Shown here in pieces: positions 30,893 through 41,749 of a DNA stretch of 64,000 nt. Below the pieces are notes generated by a model. That model was not told the origin of the DNA and searched no databases. It saw only the letters and a program-made list of their open reading frames with translations. Location of the stretch: contig NZ_JARVZZ010000001.1 of assembly GCF_029846115.1 (NCBI RefSeq), positions 2,728,001 through 2,792,000 on the forward strand, given 5' to 3'. Source of the DNA: Serratia marcescens. Its GTDB lineage: Bacteria; Pseudomonadota; Gammaproteobacteria; Enterobacterales; Enterobacteriaceae. Both the position numbers and the translations under genes were made by a program. Each line of letters starts with the position of its first letter. Within the stretch, counting starts at the first letter, position 1.

Positions 30893-31683
30893 AGCGCTTC
30901 TCCCTGTTTCAGTTGATAGGCCGGATGCCAGCGCAACCAGACGCGCTCCAGCAGCTGCGCGCCCACGTCCGCCAGCTTGCCGAGCAGGGCGTACAGCACG
31001 ATTGCTACCACTACCACATCGGTTTGCAGAAATTCACGTGCGTTCATCGCCAGGTAGCCGATGCCCGAATTGGCCGAGATGGTTTCGGCGACGATCAGCG
31101 TCAGCCACATGAAGCCGAGAGCGAAACGCACGCCGACCATAATCGACGGCAGCGCGCCCGGCAGCACCACCTGTGTAAACAGGCGGAAACCGCTCAGGCC
31201 GTAGCTGCGGGCCATCTCCAACAGGCCGCGATCGATGTTCTTGATGCCGTGATAGGTATTGAGATAAATCGGGAACAGGGTACCGAGCGCCACCAGAAAG
31301 ATCTTGGCGGATTCATCGATGCCGAACCACAGGATCACCAACGGGATCAGCGCCAGGTGCGGCACGTTGCGGATCATTTGCACCGAGCTGTCCAGCAGGC
31401 GTTCGCCCCAGCGCGACAGCCCGGTAATAAAGCCGAGGATCAGTCCGATGCTGCCGCCGATGCCAAAGCCGATCAACGCGCGCTGGCTGCTGATGCTCAG
31501 GTGCTGCCACAGTTCGCCGCTTTGGCTCAGGCTCCAGAAGGCGGCCAGCACCGCGCTCGGCGCTGGCAAAATGCGGTTGGATAGCCAGCCGGTTTCGACG
31601 GCGATCTGCCAGAGGATCACCAGCGCCAGCGGCAGCGCCCAGGGGGCCAGCCGGTACAGGATGCGTTGCGCGTTCTTTGCCAT
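30889..31683 (-). CDS. ssuC: Aliphatic sulfonate ABC transporter permease SsuC
   Basis: 264 residues from ATG 31683 (E. coli 263). Membrane permease of the sulfonate importer with about six membrane helices; the EAA-type cytoplasmic loop is near residues 160-180 ([16 protein letters not shown]). The long frame upstream of 31683 runs antiparallel into ssuD codons in another frame and is not coding. GAGG lies upstream of the chosen ATG. 11 bp after ssuD, 4-bp overlap with ssuB. Confidence 0.95.
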   Translation of the reverse strand: MAKNAQRILYRLAPWALPLALVILWQIAVETGWLSNRILPAPSAVLAAFWSLSQSGELWQHLSISSQRALIGFGIGGSIGLILGFITGLSRWGERLLDSSVQMIRNVPHLALIPLVILWFGIDESAKIFLVALGTLFPIYLNTYHGIKNIDRGLLEMARSYGLSGFRLFTQVVLPGALPSIMVGVRFALGFMWLTLIVAETISANSGIGYLAMNAREFLQTDVVVVAIVLYALLGKLADVGAQLLERVWLRWHPAYQLKQGEAL

Positions 31684-31694
31684 CGGGGCGCTCC

Positions 31695-32843
31695 TCAGCT
31701 CTGCGACACTTTTTGCGGAACATAGATGTTGGCCACCACTTCGCCCTGCGGGCGCACCGGCTGAAGGCGCACGGGCGCTTCCTCCTGCGCCAGATCGAGG
31801 TGCGGGAACAGCAGTTCGCCGACGCGGTAGGCCTCTTCCAGATGCGGATAGCCGGAGAGAATAAAGGTATCGATGCCCAGATCGGCATATTCCTGCATGC
31901 GCGCCGCGACCGTCGGACCATCGCCCACCAGCGCGGTGCCGGCGCCGCCGCGTACCAGGCCAATGCCGGCCCACAGGTTCGGGCTGATCTCCAGGTTATC
32001 CTTTTTGCCGCCGTGCAGCGCCGCCATGCGCCGTTGGCCGACGGAGTCGAAGCGCGCAAAGGCCTGCTGCGCGTTGGCGATGGTTTCCTCATCGAGGTGC
32101 GCGATCAGCCGGTCGGCGGCGCGCCAGGCCTCTTCGGTGGTTTCCCGCACGATGACATGCAGGCGGATACCGAAGCGTACCTGGCGGCCTTTCGCCGCCG
32201 CTTTGGCGCGCACCTCTTCGATTTTCTCTTTAACCTGCGCCGGCGGCTCTCCCCAGGTGAGATACATTTCTACCTGCTCGGCGGCCAGATCCTGCGCGGC
32301 GGCGGAGGATCCGCCGAAATAGAGCGGCGGGCGCGGCTGCTGCACGGGCGGAAACAGCAGTTTGGCGCCTTTCACCTGAATATGCTTGCCGTCGAAATCG
32401 ACGGTTTCGCCTTCGAGCACCCGGCGCCAGATGTGGGTGAACTCGGTTGAGGCTTCGTAGCGCTCTTCATGGTTAAGGTGCAGCCCCTCTGCCGCCAGCT
32501 CTTCCGGATCGCCGCCGGTGACCAGATTGAACAGCGCGCGCCCGTTGGACAGGCGATCCAGCGTCGCCGCCTGGCGCGCCGCCAGCGTAGGAGAGATGAT
32601 GCCCGGCCGCAGCGCGACCAAAAACTTCAGCCGCTGGGTGACCGGGATCAGCGAGGCGGCCACCAGCCAAGAGTCTTCGCACGAGCGGCCGGTGGGGATC
32701 AGTACCCCGCCGAATCCCAGCCGATCCGCCGCCTGGGCAATCTGTTGCAAATAACCGTGATCGACGCTGCGCGCCCCCTGTGCGCTGCCAAGATAGTGGC
32801 CGTCGCCGTGAGTGGGTAAAAACCAGAAAACGTTCAGGCTCAT
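31695..32843 (-). CDS. ssuD: FMNH2-dependent alkanesulfonate monooxygenase SsuD
   Basis: 382 residues from ATG 32843 (E. coli 381). Uses FMNH2 supplied by SsuE and O2 to release sulfite from alkanesulfonates, providing sulfur when sulfate is scarce. Luciferase-like TIM barrel; N-terminus [15 protein letters not shown] and the segments [31 protein letters not shown] (residues 79-98) and [12 protein letters not shown] match the family. The TTG two codons earlier is rejected because GGAGAG is 9 nt from the ATG. Confidence 0.96.
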   Translation of the reverse strand: MSLNVFWFLPTHGDGHYLGSAQGARSVDHGYLQQIAQAADRLGFGGVLIPTGRSCEDSWLVAASLIPVTQRLKFLVALRPGIISPTLAARQAATLDRLSNGRALFNLVTGGDPEELAAEGLHLNHEERYEASTEFTHIWRRVLEGETVDFDGKHIQVKGAKLLFPPVQQPRPPLYFGGSSAAAQDLAAEQVEMYLTWGEPPAQVKEKIEEVRAKAAAKGRQVRFGIRLHVIVRETTEEAWRAADRLIAHLDEETIANAQQAFARFDSVGQRRMAALHGGKKDNLEISPNLWAGIGLVRGGAGTALVGDGPTVAARMQEYADLGIDTFILSGYPHLEEAYRVGELLFPHLDLAQEEAPVRLQPVRPQGEVVANIYVPQKVSQS

Positions 32844-32863
32844 CGTCAATGCTCTCCCATGAT

Positions 32864-33829
32864 TTATTGCGCGCTTGGGCGCCAGATGCGTTGCGAGATG
32901 TCGACCTTCACCGGCACCAGCCGGTTGGCGTAAAACAGGTCGGCGGTTTGCTGCTGCGCGGCGATCGTCTGCGCATCGAGCGGTGTGATGGCGGTCGGCG
33001 GGCGGTGATCCAGATAGCTGGCGATCACTGGCTCCGGCAGCCCCATGGCGTTGGCCAACAGGGCCACGCTTTGCGCCCGGTCGCTGCGGGTGAGCGCATC
33101 GGCCTGGGTCAGCACCGTCAAGACCTGGCTGATAAAGGCGCCGTTGGCTTCAACATAGGGGCGCGCCGCCAGATAGAAGGAACCGGTCTGGTTCAGATCG
33201 GTGCCGTCGCCGAGCACCCGTACGCCGCCCTGCAGCAGCGCGGCGGAATAATAAGGATCCCAGATGGCCCAGGCGTCGACGTTGCCCTGTTGGAAGGCGG
33301 CACGCGCATCGGCGGGCGTCAGATAGGCGGGCTGGATATCGGTGAACTGCAGTCCGGCCTTTTGCAGCGATCGCAACAGCAGGTTGTGCGAGCTGGATCC
33401 TTTCTGGAAGGCGATCTTATGGCCTTTCAGATCGGCGACGGTTTTGATCGGGCTGTTTTCCGGCACCAGGATCACTTCCGCCTTGGGTTTGGGCGGCTCA
33501 ACGCCGACATACAGCAGGTCCGCACCGGCAGCCTGCGCGAAGATCGGCGGAATATCGCCGGTGCTGCCCAGATCGATGCTGCCGACGTTCAAGGCCTCCA
33601 GCATCTGCGGGCCGGCGGGAAACTCGATCCAGCTGATGCGGGTGGCGGGGAAACGTTCTTCCAGCAGCCGGTGGCTCTTCGCCAGCACCAGGCTGACTGA
33701 TCCTTTTTGGTAGCCGATGCGGAACTGCGCCGGATCCTGCGCTGCGGCGGCATTGGCCCAGACCAGCGACAGCAAGCCGGTGAGGGTAGCGGCGCTCAGC
33801 CAGCGGCGTAAAGCGATGCGTTTTTTCAT
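32864..33829 (-). CDS. ssuA: Aliphatic sulfonate-binding periplasmic protein SsuA
   Basis: 321 residues (E. coli 319). Periplasmic receptor of the sulfonate importer. Signal peptide of about 30 residues ending ANAAAAQ. The mature part has the type 2 binding-protein pattern ([53 protein letters not shown]). GGAGAG 5 nt before the ATG. Second gene of the operon, 24 bp after ssuE. Confidence 0.95.
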   Translation of the reverse strand: MKKRIALRRWLSAATLTGLLSLVWANAAAAQDPAQFRIGYQKGSVSLVLAKSHRLLEERFPATRISWIEFPAGPQMLEALNVGSIDLGSTGDIPPIFAQAAGADLLYVGVEPPKPKAEVILVPENSPIKTVADLKGHKIAFQKGSSSHNLLLRSLQKAGLQFTDIQPAYLTPADARAAFQQGNVDAWAIWDPYYSAALLQGGVRVLGDGTDLNQTGSFYLAARPYVEANGAFISQVLTVLTQADALTRSDRAQSVALLANAMGLPEPVIASYLDHRPPTAITPLDAQTIAAQQQTADLFYANRLVPVKVDISQRIWRPSAQ

Positions 33830-33853
33830 TCAGGCTCTCCTTTTCCAGGCTTT

Positions 33854-34432
33854 TCAGGCAGTCTGACGCGCCGCCAGCGGCGAGGCGACGCGCAGCGCGG
33901 GCGGTTTGCGGCGGCCCAGCGCCAGATAGAAACTGGCGAGCGCTTCTTCCAACCGGGCGGCGACGGCGTCGGTGAGCGTGGCGCCTTCGCCGGTCAATTG
34001 GATCTGGCTGTCGTCGGCGAATACGCCGTGCAGCACTTCCTGCGCTTTCAGCGCCGCCAGCACCGGTTTCAGCGCATAGTCCACCGCCAACATGTGACCG
34101 ACAGAACCGCCGGTTGCCAGCGGCAGCACCACCTTATGATCCAGCGCGCGTTCCGGCAGCAGATCCAGTAAGGTCTTCAGCGCGCCGGAGAACGACGCTT
34201 TATAAACCGGCGTGGAAATCAGCAGGCCGTCGGCCTGCGCTAACTGGTCGGCAAACGCCTTGATCGCCGGGCTGTTGAAGTTGGCGTACAGCAGATCTTC
34301 GGCGTCGAAGTCGTGCAGGGTATAAGCCGTCACTTCCACCCCTTGCTGCCGCAGCCAGTTCTGACTCAGCGCGAGCAGCGCCGCGGAACGTGATGGGATG
34401 CGTGGGCTGCCGGCCAGTGATATAACGCGCAT
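33854..34432 (-). CDS. ssuE: NADPH-dependent FMN reductase SsuE
   Basis: 192 residues from ATG 34432 (E. coli 191). Supplies reduced FMN to SsuD. Flavodoxin-like fold with [11 protein letters not shown] at the N-terminus (FMN phosphate loop), [13 protein letters not shown] and [17 protein letters not shown] two codons upstream would overlap the ribosome site; GGAG lies 5 nt before the ATG. First gene of ssuEADCB. Regulation by Cbl/CysB is expected from E. coli; no site was firmly recognised. Confidence 0.95.
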   Translation of the reverse strand: MRVISLAGSPRIPSRSAALLALSQNWLRQQGVEVTAYTLHDFDAEDLLYANFNSPAIKAFADQLAQADGLLISTPVYKASFSGALKTLLDLLPERALDHKVVLPLATGGSVGHMLAVDYALKPVLAALKAQEVLHGVFADDSQIQLTGEGATLTDAVAARLEEALASFYLALGRRKPPALRVASPLAARQTA

Positions 34433-34624
34433 TGCCACTCCTTATAACTAAAAGTTAGGTTTAATTAGAAAATCAATGAGAAGTGTTTTAAAACTACCAG
34501 CAACCGGGCGCGTTTTTTAAATCTCATTTTTTGATTTGGATATGCGCAAAAGCGGATTGGCGCCGATTTGGCGGTGAAGAGGGAAAACGGTTGCGTAAAA
34601 ACGGCTTTTTTTGCCTTTAATCAA

Positions 34625-34675
34625 TTCCAATTAGGCGGGGGATACCGGATAATACGCCCCCGGTTTGCAACCGGG
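34625..34675 (+). promoter_or_regulatory. pyrD promoter and leader hairpin
   Basis: Candidate -35 TTCCAA (34625-34630) and -10 GATAAT (34648-34653), 17-bp spacer, followed by a start region GCCCCC and a 7-bp hairpin CCCGGTT/AACCGGG (34659-34665, 34669-34675) just before AGGAGAG. In E. coli pyrD and pyrC, start-site choice between C and G residues by CTP level decides whether a leader hairpin forms and blocks translation. The same layout is seen here; the mechanism is inferred. Confidence 0.6.
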
Positions 34676-34690
34676 AAATCAGGAGAGTCC

Positions 34691-35701
34691 ATGTACTACC
34701 CCCTCATCAGGAAAGCGTTGTTCCAGCTCGATCCGGAGCGTGCGCACGAAGTGACCTTTCGTCAGCTCAGCCGTATTGCCGGCACCCCATTAGCGTTTCT
34801 TGTCCGCCAGTCCGTGCCGACCAAACCGGTCAGTTGCATGGGGCTGTCGTTTAAAAATCCGCTGGGATTGGCCGCCGGTCTGGATAAAAACGGCGAGTGC
34901 ATCGATGCGTTCGGCGCGATGGGCTTTGGCCATGTGGAAGTCGGCACCGTGACGCCGCGCCCGCAGCCGGGCAACGACAAGCCGCGTTTGTTCCGCGTGG
35001 TTGAGGCGGAAGGCCTGATCAACCGCATGGGGTTCAATAACCATGGCGTGGACAATCTGGTTGAAAACGTTAAGAAATCCCATTTCGGCGGCATTCTTGG
35101 GATCAATATCGGCAAGAATAAAGACACCCCGGTCGAACAGGGTAAGGACGATTATTTGATCTGCATGGATAAAGTTTATCCGTATGCCGGTTATATCGCG
35201 ATTAACATCTCTTCACCGAATACGCCGGGGTTACGATCCTTACAGTATGGCGAAGCGCTGGACGATCTTTTGGCTGCGATTAAAAATAAGCAGCAGGAAT
35301 TACATGCGCGCCATCACAAATATGTGCCGGTAGCGGTAAAGATCGCGCCGGATCTTTCAGAAGAAGAATTGATCCAAATTGCCGATAGCCTGGTGCGGCA
35401 TAATATCGATGGCGTGATCGCCACCAATACCACATTGGATCGAAAATTGATCCAAGGGTTAAATTACTGCGAACAAGCGGGCGGGTTAAGTGGGCGTCCG
35501 TTGCAATCACGCAGCACGGAAGTGATCCGCCGTCTCTCTACCGAACTGCAAGGGCGCCTGCCGATTATCGGCGTAGGCGGCATCGATTCGCTGACGGCGG
35601 CGCGTGAAAAAATGGAGGCCGGCGCGAGCCTGCTGCAAATTTATTCCGGATTTATCTATCACGGCCCGCGTTTGATTAAAGATATCGTTACCCATATCTA
35701 A
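34691..35701 (+). CDS. pyrD: Quinone-dependent dihydroorotate dehydrogenase PyrD (class 2)
   Basis: 336 residues from ATG 34691, equal to E. coli. Oxidises dihydroorotate to orotate in pyrimidine synthesis, membrane-associated through its N-terminal helices (residues 1-30). FMN and substrate motifs: [11 protein letters not shown] (about 60-70), [18 protein letters not shown], and [10 protein letters not shown] with the catalytic Ser of class 2 enzymes. AGGAGAG precedes the ATG; the frame upstream to 34568 is leader. See the leader hairpin for probable CTP control. Confidence 0.97.
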   Translation: MYYPLIRKALFQLDPERAHEVTFRQLSRIAGTPLAFLVRQSVPTKPVSCMGLSFKNPLGLAAGLDKNGECIDAFGAMGFGHVEVGTVTPRPQPGNDKPRLFRVVEAEGLINRMGFNNHGVDNLVENVKKSHFGGILGINIGKNKDTPVEQGKDDYLICMDKVYPYAGYIAINISSPNTPGLRSLQYGEALDDLLAAIKNKQQELHARHHKYVPVAVKIAPDLSEEELIQIADSLVRHNIDGVIATNTTLDRKLIQGLNYCEQAGGLSGRPLQSRSTEVIRRLSTELQGRLPIIGVGGIDSLTAAREKMEAGASLLQIYSGFIYHGPRLIKDIVTHI

Positions 35702-35877
35702 TATTTTTCCTCTCATTTTATTCCGGGGGTTTATTTCTGCCCCCGGCTCGTCTATATTTTGTTCGTTAGCATAAATATCGTTCGCGGAATTATCCGATGT
35801 TTAAGCTATTTTATCGGTGATAAAATCGCCTTTTAGGGTGAGTGCGGCGTTGGCATAGGCAGCGAGAAGGATACGAA

Positions 35878-36426
35878 ATGAAGATAAAACCTGACGATAA
35901 TTGGCGTTGGTATTTTGATGCCGAACACGATCGGCTAATGCTGGATTTAGCTAATGGTATGATCTTCCGTTCACGTTTCCCGGCCAAAATGTTAACGCCG
36001 GACGCCTTCGATGAATGCGCTTTTTGCGTGGATGACGCCGCCCTTTATTTCACCTATGAAGAACAGTGCAAACAGGTCAAGCTTAGCCATGAACAGCGTG
36101 CCGAGCTGGTGTTGAATGCGCTGGTCGCCTACCGCTTCCTGAAACCACTGATGCCGAAGAGCTGGCATTTCTCGCAGCAGCATTACCCGCTGCAGCCGAA
36201 AAACGGCGAGCTGGCGGCGGTTAAAGTGATGGAAAGCGGCGTGGAAGCGCGCTTGCTGGTGGTAGAGGCCGGGGATAACGCCAGCCTGTGCCTGCTGGCG
36301 CAAAATCAGCTGACGGTCGCCGGCCGCACCATGGTATTGGGCGACGCCATCAAGGTAATGCACGATCGGCTGAAACCCTGCGCGCAGGATGAAAGCACCG
36401 CCCCGGCTTACGACAGGGCGGTATAG
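35878..36426 (+). CDS. zapC: Cell division protein ZapC
   Basis: 182 residues from ATG 35878 (E. coli 180). Cytoplasmic FtsZ-ring associated protein that promotes FtsZ bundling. N-terminus [18 protein letters not shown] and the [10 protein letters not shown] segment (about 98-107) match the family. GAAGG lies 9 nt upstream. Ends 6 bp from the convergent ycbX stop. Located directly after pyrD, as in E. coli. Confidence 0.93.
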   Translation: MKIKPDDNWRWYFDAEHDRLMLDLANGMIFRSRFPAKMLTPDAFDECAFCVDDAALYFTYEEQCKQVKLSHEQRAELVLNALVAYRFLKPLMPKSWHFSQQHYPLQPKNGELAAVKVMESGVEARLLVVEAGDNASLCLLAQNQLTVAGRTMVLGDAIKVMHDRLKPCAQDESTAPAYDRAV

Positions 36427-36432
36427 GGCGAA

Positions 36433-37536
36433 TTACGCCAGGGTCAAATCACTTTTCGGGATGCAGCTGCAGCACAGGATGGTGCCGTTGTCGCCCAGCG
36501 CGCTTTTCTTCAGGGGTGCGACTTCACCGCTCAGCAACGTAATGCGGCAACTGCCGCAAATCCCGGCGCGGCAGGAGTAAGGTACGCGGATGCCTTGCTG
36601 TTCCAACTGCTCGAGCAAGATCTGCTGGTTGTTGCCGGTAAACACCTTTCCTTCGTATTCAATAGTGACGCTGTGCTCGCTGTCTTGCGGCGCTTGCACG
36701 CTCTCCACCACTTTGCCGGCGCCATAAGGGCGCGGCGGCTTGGTCGACAACACTTCCACCGTATCGCCCACGCGAATGATGCCGCTGTTGCGCGCGATCA
36801 TGTTCTGGCCGAAATCGATGTCGCCGTTGTCGGCGGAGCGGAATTTTTGCAGCGTGCTCAGCGGTTCGCCGCTCGGATGCTTGCGGCCGCGCTCGGTGCT
36901 GACGGTGGTGAGCACGCAGCGGCTGCAGGGTTTCACCAGATCGAACATGACGTCGCCGACGCGGATCACCTGCCAGCCGTCCTCGGCCCAGGCGGTGGCG
37001 CCGCTCACCACCAGATTGGGGCGGAACTGCTCCAGCTTGATGCTGCCGGGGCAACGCTGCTGCAGATCGTTGAACGAAGCCTGGTTAATCAGCAGATAAG
37101 GATAGCCATCGGCAAACGTCAGCGGGATTTCGGGGTGTTTCTTCACCCGGCGGGTCAACTCCGGCCCCAGCCAGCGCAGCTGCACGTCGCGCTGGAAATA
37201 GCCGCTCAGCCAGCGGTTGATCTCATCCGGCGCGATCAGCGCGGTGAAGTGGTTGCCCCATACCTCGGTCGGCTGCGGCGCGACGGCGAAGTCGCTGAAG
37301 CGAATGGCGGCGCTTTCGCCGTCCGGCGCTGTCAGGAATAGCCCGTCCGGCAGCAGCGCCGGCGTGAACAGCACCATCTGCGGGTATTGGCGCGCGGTAA
37401 TAAAGGTGCCATCCGGCTCGGTGATCATAAAGTTGCGGTCGAAGGCCAGACCGCTGCTGCCGACCTGGGCGTAAGAAAGCTGCAGACCGCGCAGTGATTT
37501 AACCGGATGGACGTAGAGTCTGGAAAGCGTGATCAC
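36433..37536 (-). CDS. ycbX: MOSC and 2Fe-2S ferredoxin domain protein YcbX
   Basis: 367 residues (E. coli 369). Molybdenum-cofactor-dependent reductase that detoxifies N-hydroxylated bases such as 6-hydroxylaminopurine in E. coli. MOSC N-terminal beta-barrel (about 3-100) and MOSC domain (about 115-270) with the Cys segment [10 protein letters not shown], then a C-terminal ferredoxin domain with [11 protein letters not shown] and a final CCSC holding the 2Fe-2S ligands. Starts with GTG at 37536; GGAG 6 nt upstream and the family N-terminus ([15 protein letters not shown]) support it. Divergent from rlmL. Confidence 0.94.
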   Translation of the reverse strand: MITLSRLYVHPVKSLRGLQLSYAQVGSSGLAFDRNFMITEPDGTFITARQYPQMVLFTPALLPDGLFLTAPDGESAAIRFSDFAVAPQPTEVWGNHFTALIAPDEINRWLSGYFQRDVQLRWLGPELTRRVKKHPEIPLTFADGYPYLLINQASFNDLQQRCPGSIKLEQFRPNLVVSGATAWAEDGWQVIRVGDVMFDLVKPCSRCVLTTVSTERGRKHPSGEPLSTLQKFRSADNGDIDFGQNMIARNSGIIRVGDTVEVLSTKPPRPYGAGKVVESVQAPQDSEHSVTIEYEGKVFTGNNQQILLEQLEQQGIRVPYSCRAGICGSCRITLLSGEVAPLKKSALGDNGTILCCSCIPKSDLTLA

Positions 37537-37639
37537 CCTTATCTCCGTGCGATTATTAAATAGAAGGGAGCAACTTTATGACAAGCGGTGCGGATTAGCT
37601 ATAATGCGCAACAATTTTCTTTTTGGTGATAAGTACGAT

Positions 37640-39766
37640 ATGAACTCTCTGTTTGCCAGCACGGCGCGTGGATTGGAAGAACTGTTAAAAAGCGAGCTGG
37701 AAGCGCTTGGCGCTCACGACTGCAAAGTGGTGCAGGGTGGGGTACATTTTCAGGGTGACGATCGTCTTCTGTACCAAAGCCTGCTGTGGAGCCGCCTGGC
37801 TTCGCGCATTCTGTTGCCGCTGAACGAATTCCGCGTGCACAGCGATCTGGATCTGTACCTTGGGGTGCAGGCGATCGACTGGCCGAGTATTTTTGGCGTG
37901 GATAAAACCTTTGCCGTGCATTTCAGCGGCGTTAACGAAGAGATCCGCAACAGCCAATATGGCGCACTGAAGGTGAAAGACGCCATCGTCGACAGCTTCA
38001 CCCGTAAACTTGACCAACGCCCAACGGTTGCCAAGCAGCAGCCGGATATTCGCGTTAACGTCTTCCTGCAGCGCGATATGGCCAGCGTGGCGCTCGATCT
38101 GAGCGGCGAAGGCCTGCACCAGCGCGGCTACCGCGATCTTACCGGCCAGGCGCCGCTGAAGGAAAACCTGGCGGCCGCCATCGTGCTGCGTTCCGGCTGG
38201 CAGCCGGGCACGCCGATGCTCGATCCGATGTGCGGCTCCGGCACGCTCTTGATCGAAGCGGCGATGATCGCCGCCGATCGTGCGCCGGGTCTGCACCGCC
38301 AACACTGGGGCTTCAGCGCCTGGAACGGCCACAACGCCGAACTGTGGCGTGAAGTCACCACCGAAGCGCAGGTGCGCGCACGCCGCGGCCTGCAGGAAAC
38401 CGCCTCTCGCTTCTTCGGCTCCGATATCGATCGTCGGGTGATTGAAATGGCGCGCGGCAACGCCCGCCGCGCCGGCGTCGCCGAGCTGATCACCTTTAAC
38501 GTCGGCGACGTGGCGCGCCTGACCAATCCGCTGCCTGAAGGCCCGCACGGCACCGTGATCAGCAACCCGCCGTACGGCGAGCGTCTGGAAAGCGAACCGG
38601 CGCTGATCGCGCTGCACAACATGCTGGGCCGCGTGATGAAAAGCGCCTTCGGGGGTTGGCAGCTGTCGCTGTTCAGCGCCTCGCCGGAGCTGTTGAGCTG
38701 CCTGCAGCTGCGCGCCGAGCGCCAGTTCAAGGCGAAGAACGGCCCGCTGGAGTGCGTGCAGAAAAACTATCAGCTGGCGGCGAACCCGGCCGGCGCCACT
38801 GCCGGCGGCGTGCAGGTGGCGGAAGATTTCGCCAACCGCCTGCGCAAAAACTTGAAGAAGCTCGACAAGTGGGCGAAACAGCAGGGCATTGAATGCTACC
38901 GCCTGTACGATGCCGATCTGCCAGAATACAACGTCGCGGTGGACCGCTACGGCAGCAAGGTGGTGGTACAGGAATATGCGCCGCCGAAAACCGTCGATGC
39001 GCAAAAAGCGCGTCAGCGCCTGTTCGATGTGATCAACGCGACGCTGGCGGTGTTGGAGCTACCGTCGAATCAGCTGATCCTGAAAACCCGCGAGCGGCAG
39101 AAGGGCAAGAACCAGTACGAGAAACTGGCGCAGAAGGGCGAGTTCCTGCTGGTGGAAGAGTATAACGCCAAGCTGTGGGTCAACCTGACCGACTATCTCG
39201 ATACCGGCCTGTTCCTCGATCACCGCATCGCGCGCCGCATGCTGGGCGAGATGAGCAACGGCAAGGACTTCCTGAACCTGTTCGCCTATACCGGCACCGC
39301 CAGCGTGCACGCCGGGCTGGGCGGCGCGCGCAGCACCACCACGGTGGACATGTCGCGTACCTACCTGGAATGGGCGGAGAAGAACCTGCGCGCCAACGGC
39401 CTGACCGGCCGTCAGCATCGGCTGATCCAAGCCGACTGCCTGTCGTGGCTGAGCAACGCCAACGAACAGTTCGACGTGATCTTCATCGATCCGCCGACGT
39501 TCTCCAACTCCAAGCGGATGGAGAACACTTTTGACGTGCAGCGCGATCATCTGGCGCTGATGAAAGATTTGAAACGGTTGCTGCGCCGCAACGGGACCAT
39601 CATGTTCTCGAACAACAAGCGCGGTTTCCAAATGGATATGGCAGGGCTGAGCGCGCTGGGCCTGGAGGCGAAAGAGATCACCGCCAAGACGCTGTCGCAG
39701 GACTTTGCCCGTAACCGTCAAATCCACAACTGCTGGCTGGTGAGTCACGCCGGCGAAGGAAAATAA
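37640..39766 (+). CDS. rlmL: Bifunctional 23S rRNA methyltransferase RlmKL (RlmL/RlmK)
   Basis: 708 residues from ATG 37640 (E. coli 702). N-terminal half (THUMP domain about 45-155, then methyltransferase with [15 protein letters not shown] about 194-208 and NPPYGERL) makes m2G2445; C-terminal half (SAM motif [13 protein letters not shown] about 546-558, DPPTFSNS about 615) makes m7G2069 in 23S rRNA. Fused as in other gamma-proteobacteria. N-terminus [16 protein letters not shown] fixes the start. 5 bp before uup, so the two are probably co-transcribed. Confidence 0.96.
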   Translation: MNSLFASTARGLEELLKSELEALGAHDCKVVQGGVHFQGDDRLLYQSLLWSRLASRILLPLNEFRVHSDLDLYLGVQAIDWPSIFGVDKTFAVHFSGVNEEIRNSQYGALKVKDAIVDSFTRKLDQRPTVAKQQPDIRVNVFLQRDMASVALDLSGEGLHQRGYRDLTGQAPLKENLAAAIVLRSGWQPGTPMLDPMCGSGTLLIEAAMIAADRAPGLHRQHWGFSAWNGHNAELWREVTTEAQVRARRGLQETASRFFGSDIDRRVIEMARGNARRAGVAELITFNVGDVARLTNPLPEGPHGTVISNPPYGERLESEPALIALHNMLGRVMKSAFGGWQLSLFSASPELLSCLQLRAERQFKAKNGPLECVQKNYQLAANPAGATAGGVQVAEDFANRLRKNLKKLDKWAKQQGIECYRLYDADLPEYNVAVDRYGSKVVVQEYAPPKTVDAQKARQRLFDVINATLAVLELPSNQLILKTRERQKGKNQYEKLAQKGEFLLVEEYNAKLWVNLTDYLDTGLFLDHRIARRMLGEMSNGKDFLNLFAYTGTASVHAGLGGARSTTTVDMSRTYLEWAEKNLRANGLTGRQHRLIQADCLSWLSNANEQFDVIFIDPPTFSNSKRMENTFDVQRDHLALMKDLKRLLRRNGTIMFSNNKRGFQMDMAGLSALGLEAKEITAKTLSQDFARNRQIHNCWLVSHAGEGK

Positions 39767-39771
39767 TTACT

Positions 39772-41676
39772 ATGTCGTTAATCAGCATGTCCGGCGCCTG
39801 GCTCTCTTTCAGCGATGCGCCACTGTTAGACAACACCGAAATTCATATCGAAGACAACGAGCGCGTGTGTCTGGTCGGGCGCAACGGCGCCGGCAAGTCC
39901 ACGCTGCTGAAGATCCTCGGCAAAGAGATCCCGCTGGACGACGGCCGGGTAATCTACGAACAGGATCTGATCGTGGCGCGCCTGCAACAGGATCCGCCGC
40001 GCAATATCGGCGGCAGCGTGTTCGACTTCGTGGCCGAAGGCGTTGCGGAGCAGGCAGAACACCTGAAGGCGTATCACGCGATCTCCCACCTGGTGGAAAG
40101 CGATCCGAGTGAGAAAAATCTGGCGCGTATGGCGCAAATCATGGAGATCCTCGACCATCAGGGGCTGTGGCAGCTCGACAGCCGCATCAGCGAGGTGCTG
40201 CTGCAGCTGGGGCTGAACGGCGACGCCGAGCTTTCCTCGTTGTCCGGCGGCTGGCTGCGCAAAGCGGCGCTGGGCCGTGCGCTGGTGAGCTCGCCGCGCG
40301 TGCTGCTGCTCGACGAACCGACCAACCACCTCGATATCGAAACCATCGACTGGCTGGAAGGCTTCCTGAAAGAGTTCGACGGCAGCATCGTCTTCATCTC
40401 GCACGACCGTTCGTTTATCCGCAACATGGCGACGCGCATCGTCGATCTGGATCGCGGCAAGCTGGTTTCCTGGCCGGGCAACTACGATCTGTATCTGCAG
40501 AGCAAAGAAGAAGCGCTGCGGGTGGAAGAGCTGCAAAACGCCGAATTCGATCGCAAGCTGGCGCAGGAAGAGGTCTGGATCCGTCAGGGCATCAAAGCGC
40601 GCCGTACCCGTAACGAGGGCCGCGTGCGTGCGCTGAAGGCGCTGCGCGTCGAGCGTTCAGAGCGCCGTGAAGTGATGGGCACCGCCAAGATGCAGGTGGA
40701 AGAGGCGACCCGCTCCGGCAAAATCGTATTCGAGCTGGAAGACGTCAATTATCAGGTTGGCGAAAAAGTGCTGGTGCGCGGTTTCTCCGCTCAGGTGCAG
40801 CGCGGCGACAAAATTGCGCTGGTGGGGCCGAACGGCTGTGGCAAAACCACGCTGCTGAAACTGATGCTCGGTCAGCTGAAAGCCGACAGCGGCCGCGTGC
40901 ACTGCGGCACCAAGCTGGAAGTGGCCTATTTCGACCAGCACCGCGCGGATCTCGATCCGGAACGTACGGTGATGGACAACCTGGCGGAAGGCAAACAGGA
41001 AGTGATGGTCAACGGCCGCCCTCGCCACGTATTGGGTTACCTGCAGGACTTCCTGTTCCACCCGAAACGCGCCATGACGCCGGTGAAGGCGCTGTCGGGC
41101 GGTGAGCGTAACCGCCTGCTGTTGGCTAAGCTGTTTCTGAAACCGAGCAATCTGCTGATCCTCGATGAACCAACCAACGATCTCGACGTCGAAACGCTGG
41201 AGCTGCTGGAAGAGCTGATCGACGGCTATCAGGGCACCGTGCTGCTGGTCAGTCACGATCGTCAGTTCGTCGACAACTCGGTGACCGAGTGCTGGATCTT
41301 TGAAGGCAACGGCGTGATCAACGCCTTCGTCGGCGGTTACTACGATGCGCATCATCAGCGCGCCACGGCGAAACCGATTCGTCAGGCGGCGCCGAGCGCG
41401 AGCAAACCGGCGGCGGAGAAAAAGGCCGAACAGCCGAAGAAAGCGGCGGCCAAGCTGAGTTACAACCTGCTGCGCGAACTGGAACAGTTGCCGCAGCGGC
41501 TCGAACAGCTGGAGGCGGAAATCGAAGCGCTGCAGGCGCAGATGAGCGATGCCGACTTCTTCACGCGGCCGCACAGCGAAACGCAAGACGTGCTGACGGC
41601 GTTGGCTAACGCTGAGCAGGCGCTCGAGCAGGCCTTCGCCCGTTGGGAAGAGCTGGAAGCGATGAAAAACGGCTGA
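39772..41676 (+). CDS. uup: ABC-F ATPase Uup
   Basis: 634 residues (E. coli 635). Soluble ABC-F protein with two ATPase domains; members act on the ribosome, and E. coli Uup affects precise transposon excision and branched DNA. Walker A sites GRNGAGKST (about 36-44) and GPNGCGKTT (about 352-360), two signatures (LSGGWLRKAALGRAL and LSGGERNRLLLAKLF), Walker B LLLLDEPTNHLD and LILDEPTNDLD. Between the domains is the charged interdomain linker (about 240-310); the C-terminal coiled coil (about 560-630) is preceded by a Lys/Ala/Pro-rich stretch. Confidence 0.96.
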   Translation: MSLISMSGAWLSFSDAPLLDNTEIHIEDNERVCLVGRNGAGKSTLLKILGKEIPLDDGRVIYEQDLIVARLQQDPPRNIGGSVFDFVAEGVAEQAEHLKAYHAISHLVESDPSEKNLARMAQIMEILDHQGLWQLDSRISEVLLQLGLNGDAELSSLSGGWLRKAALGRALVSSPRVLLLDEPTNHLDIETIDWLEGFLKEFDGSIVFISHDRSFIRNMATRIVDLDRGKLVSWPGNYDLYLQSKEEALRVEELQNAEFDRKLAQEEVWIRQGIKARRTRNEGRVRALKALRVERSERREVMGTAKMQVEEATRSGKIVFELEDVNYQVGEKVLVRGFSAQVQRGDKIALVGPNGCGKTTLLKLMLGQLKADSGRVHCGTKLEVAYFDQHRADLDPERTVMDNLAEGKQEVMVNGRPRHVLGYLQDFLFHPKRAMTPVKALSGGERNRLLLAKLFLKPSNLLILDEPTNDLDVETLELLEELIDGYQGTVLLVSHDRQFVDNSVTECWIFEGNGVINAFVGGYYDAHHQRATAKPIRQAAPSASKPAAEKKAEQPKKAAAKLSYNLLRELEQLPQRLEQLEAEIEALQAQMSDADFFTRPHSETQDVLTALANAEQALEQAFARWEELEAMKNG

Positions 41677-41749
41677 CCGTTGCGATACCGCCCGCGCGCT
41701 GCTGCGGGCGGTATCGACGTGCCGGTGAGCAACGTTATTGAGGAGGAAT

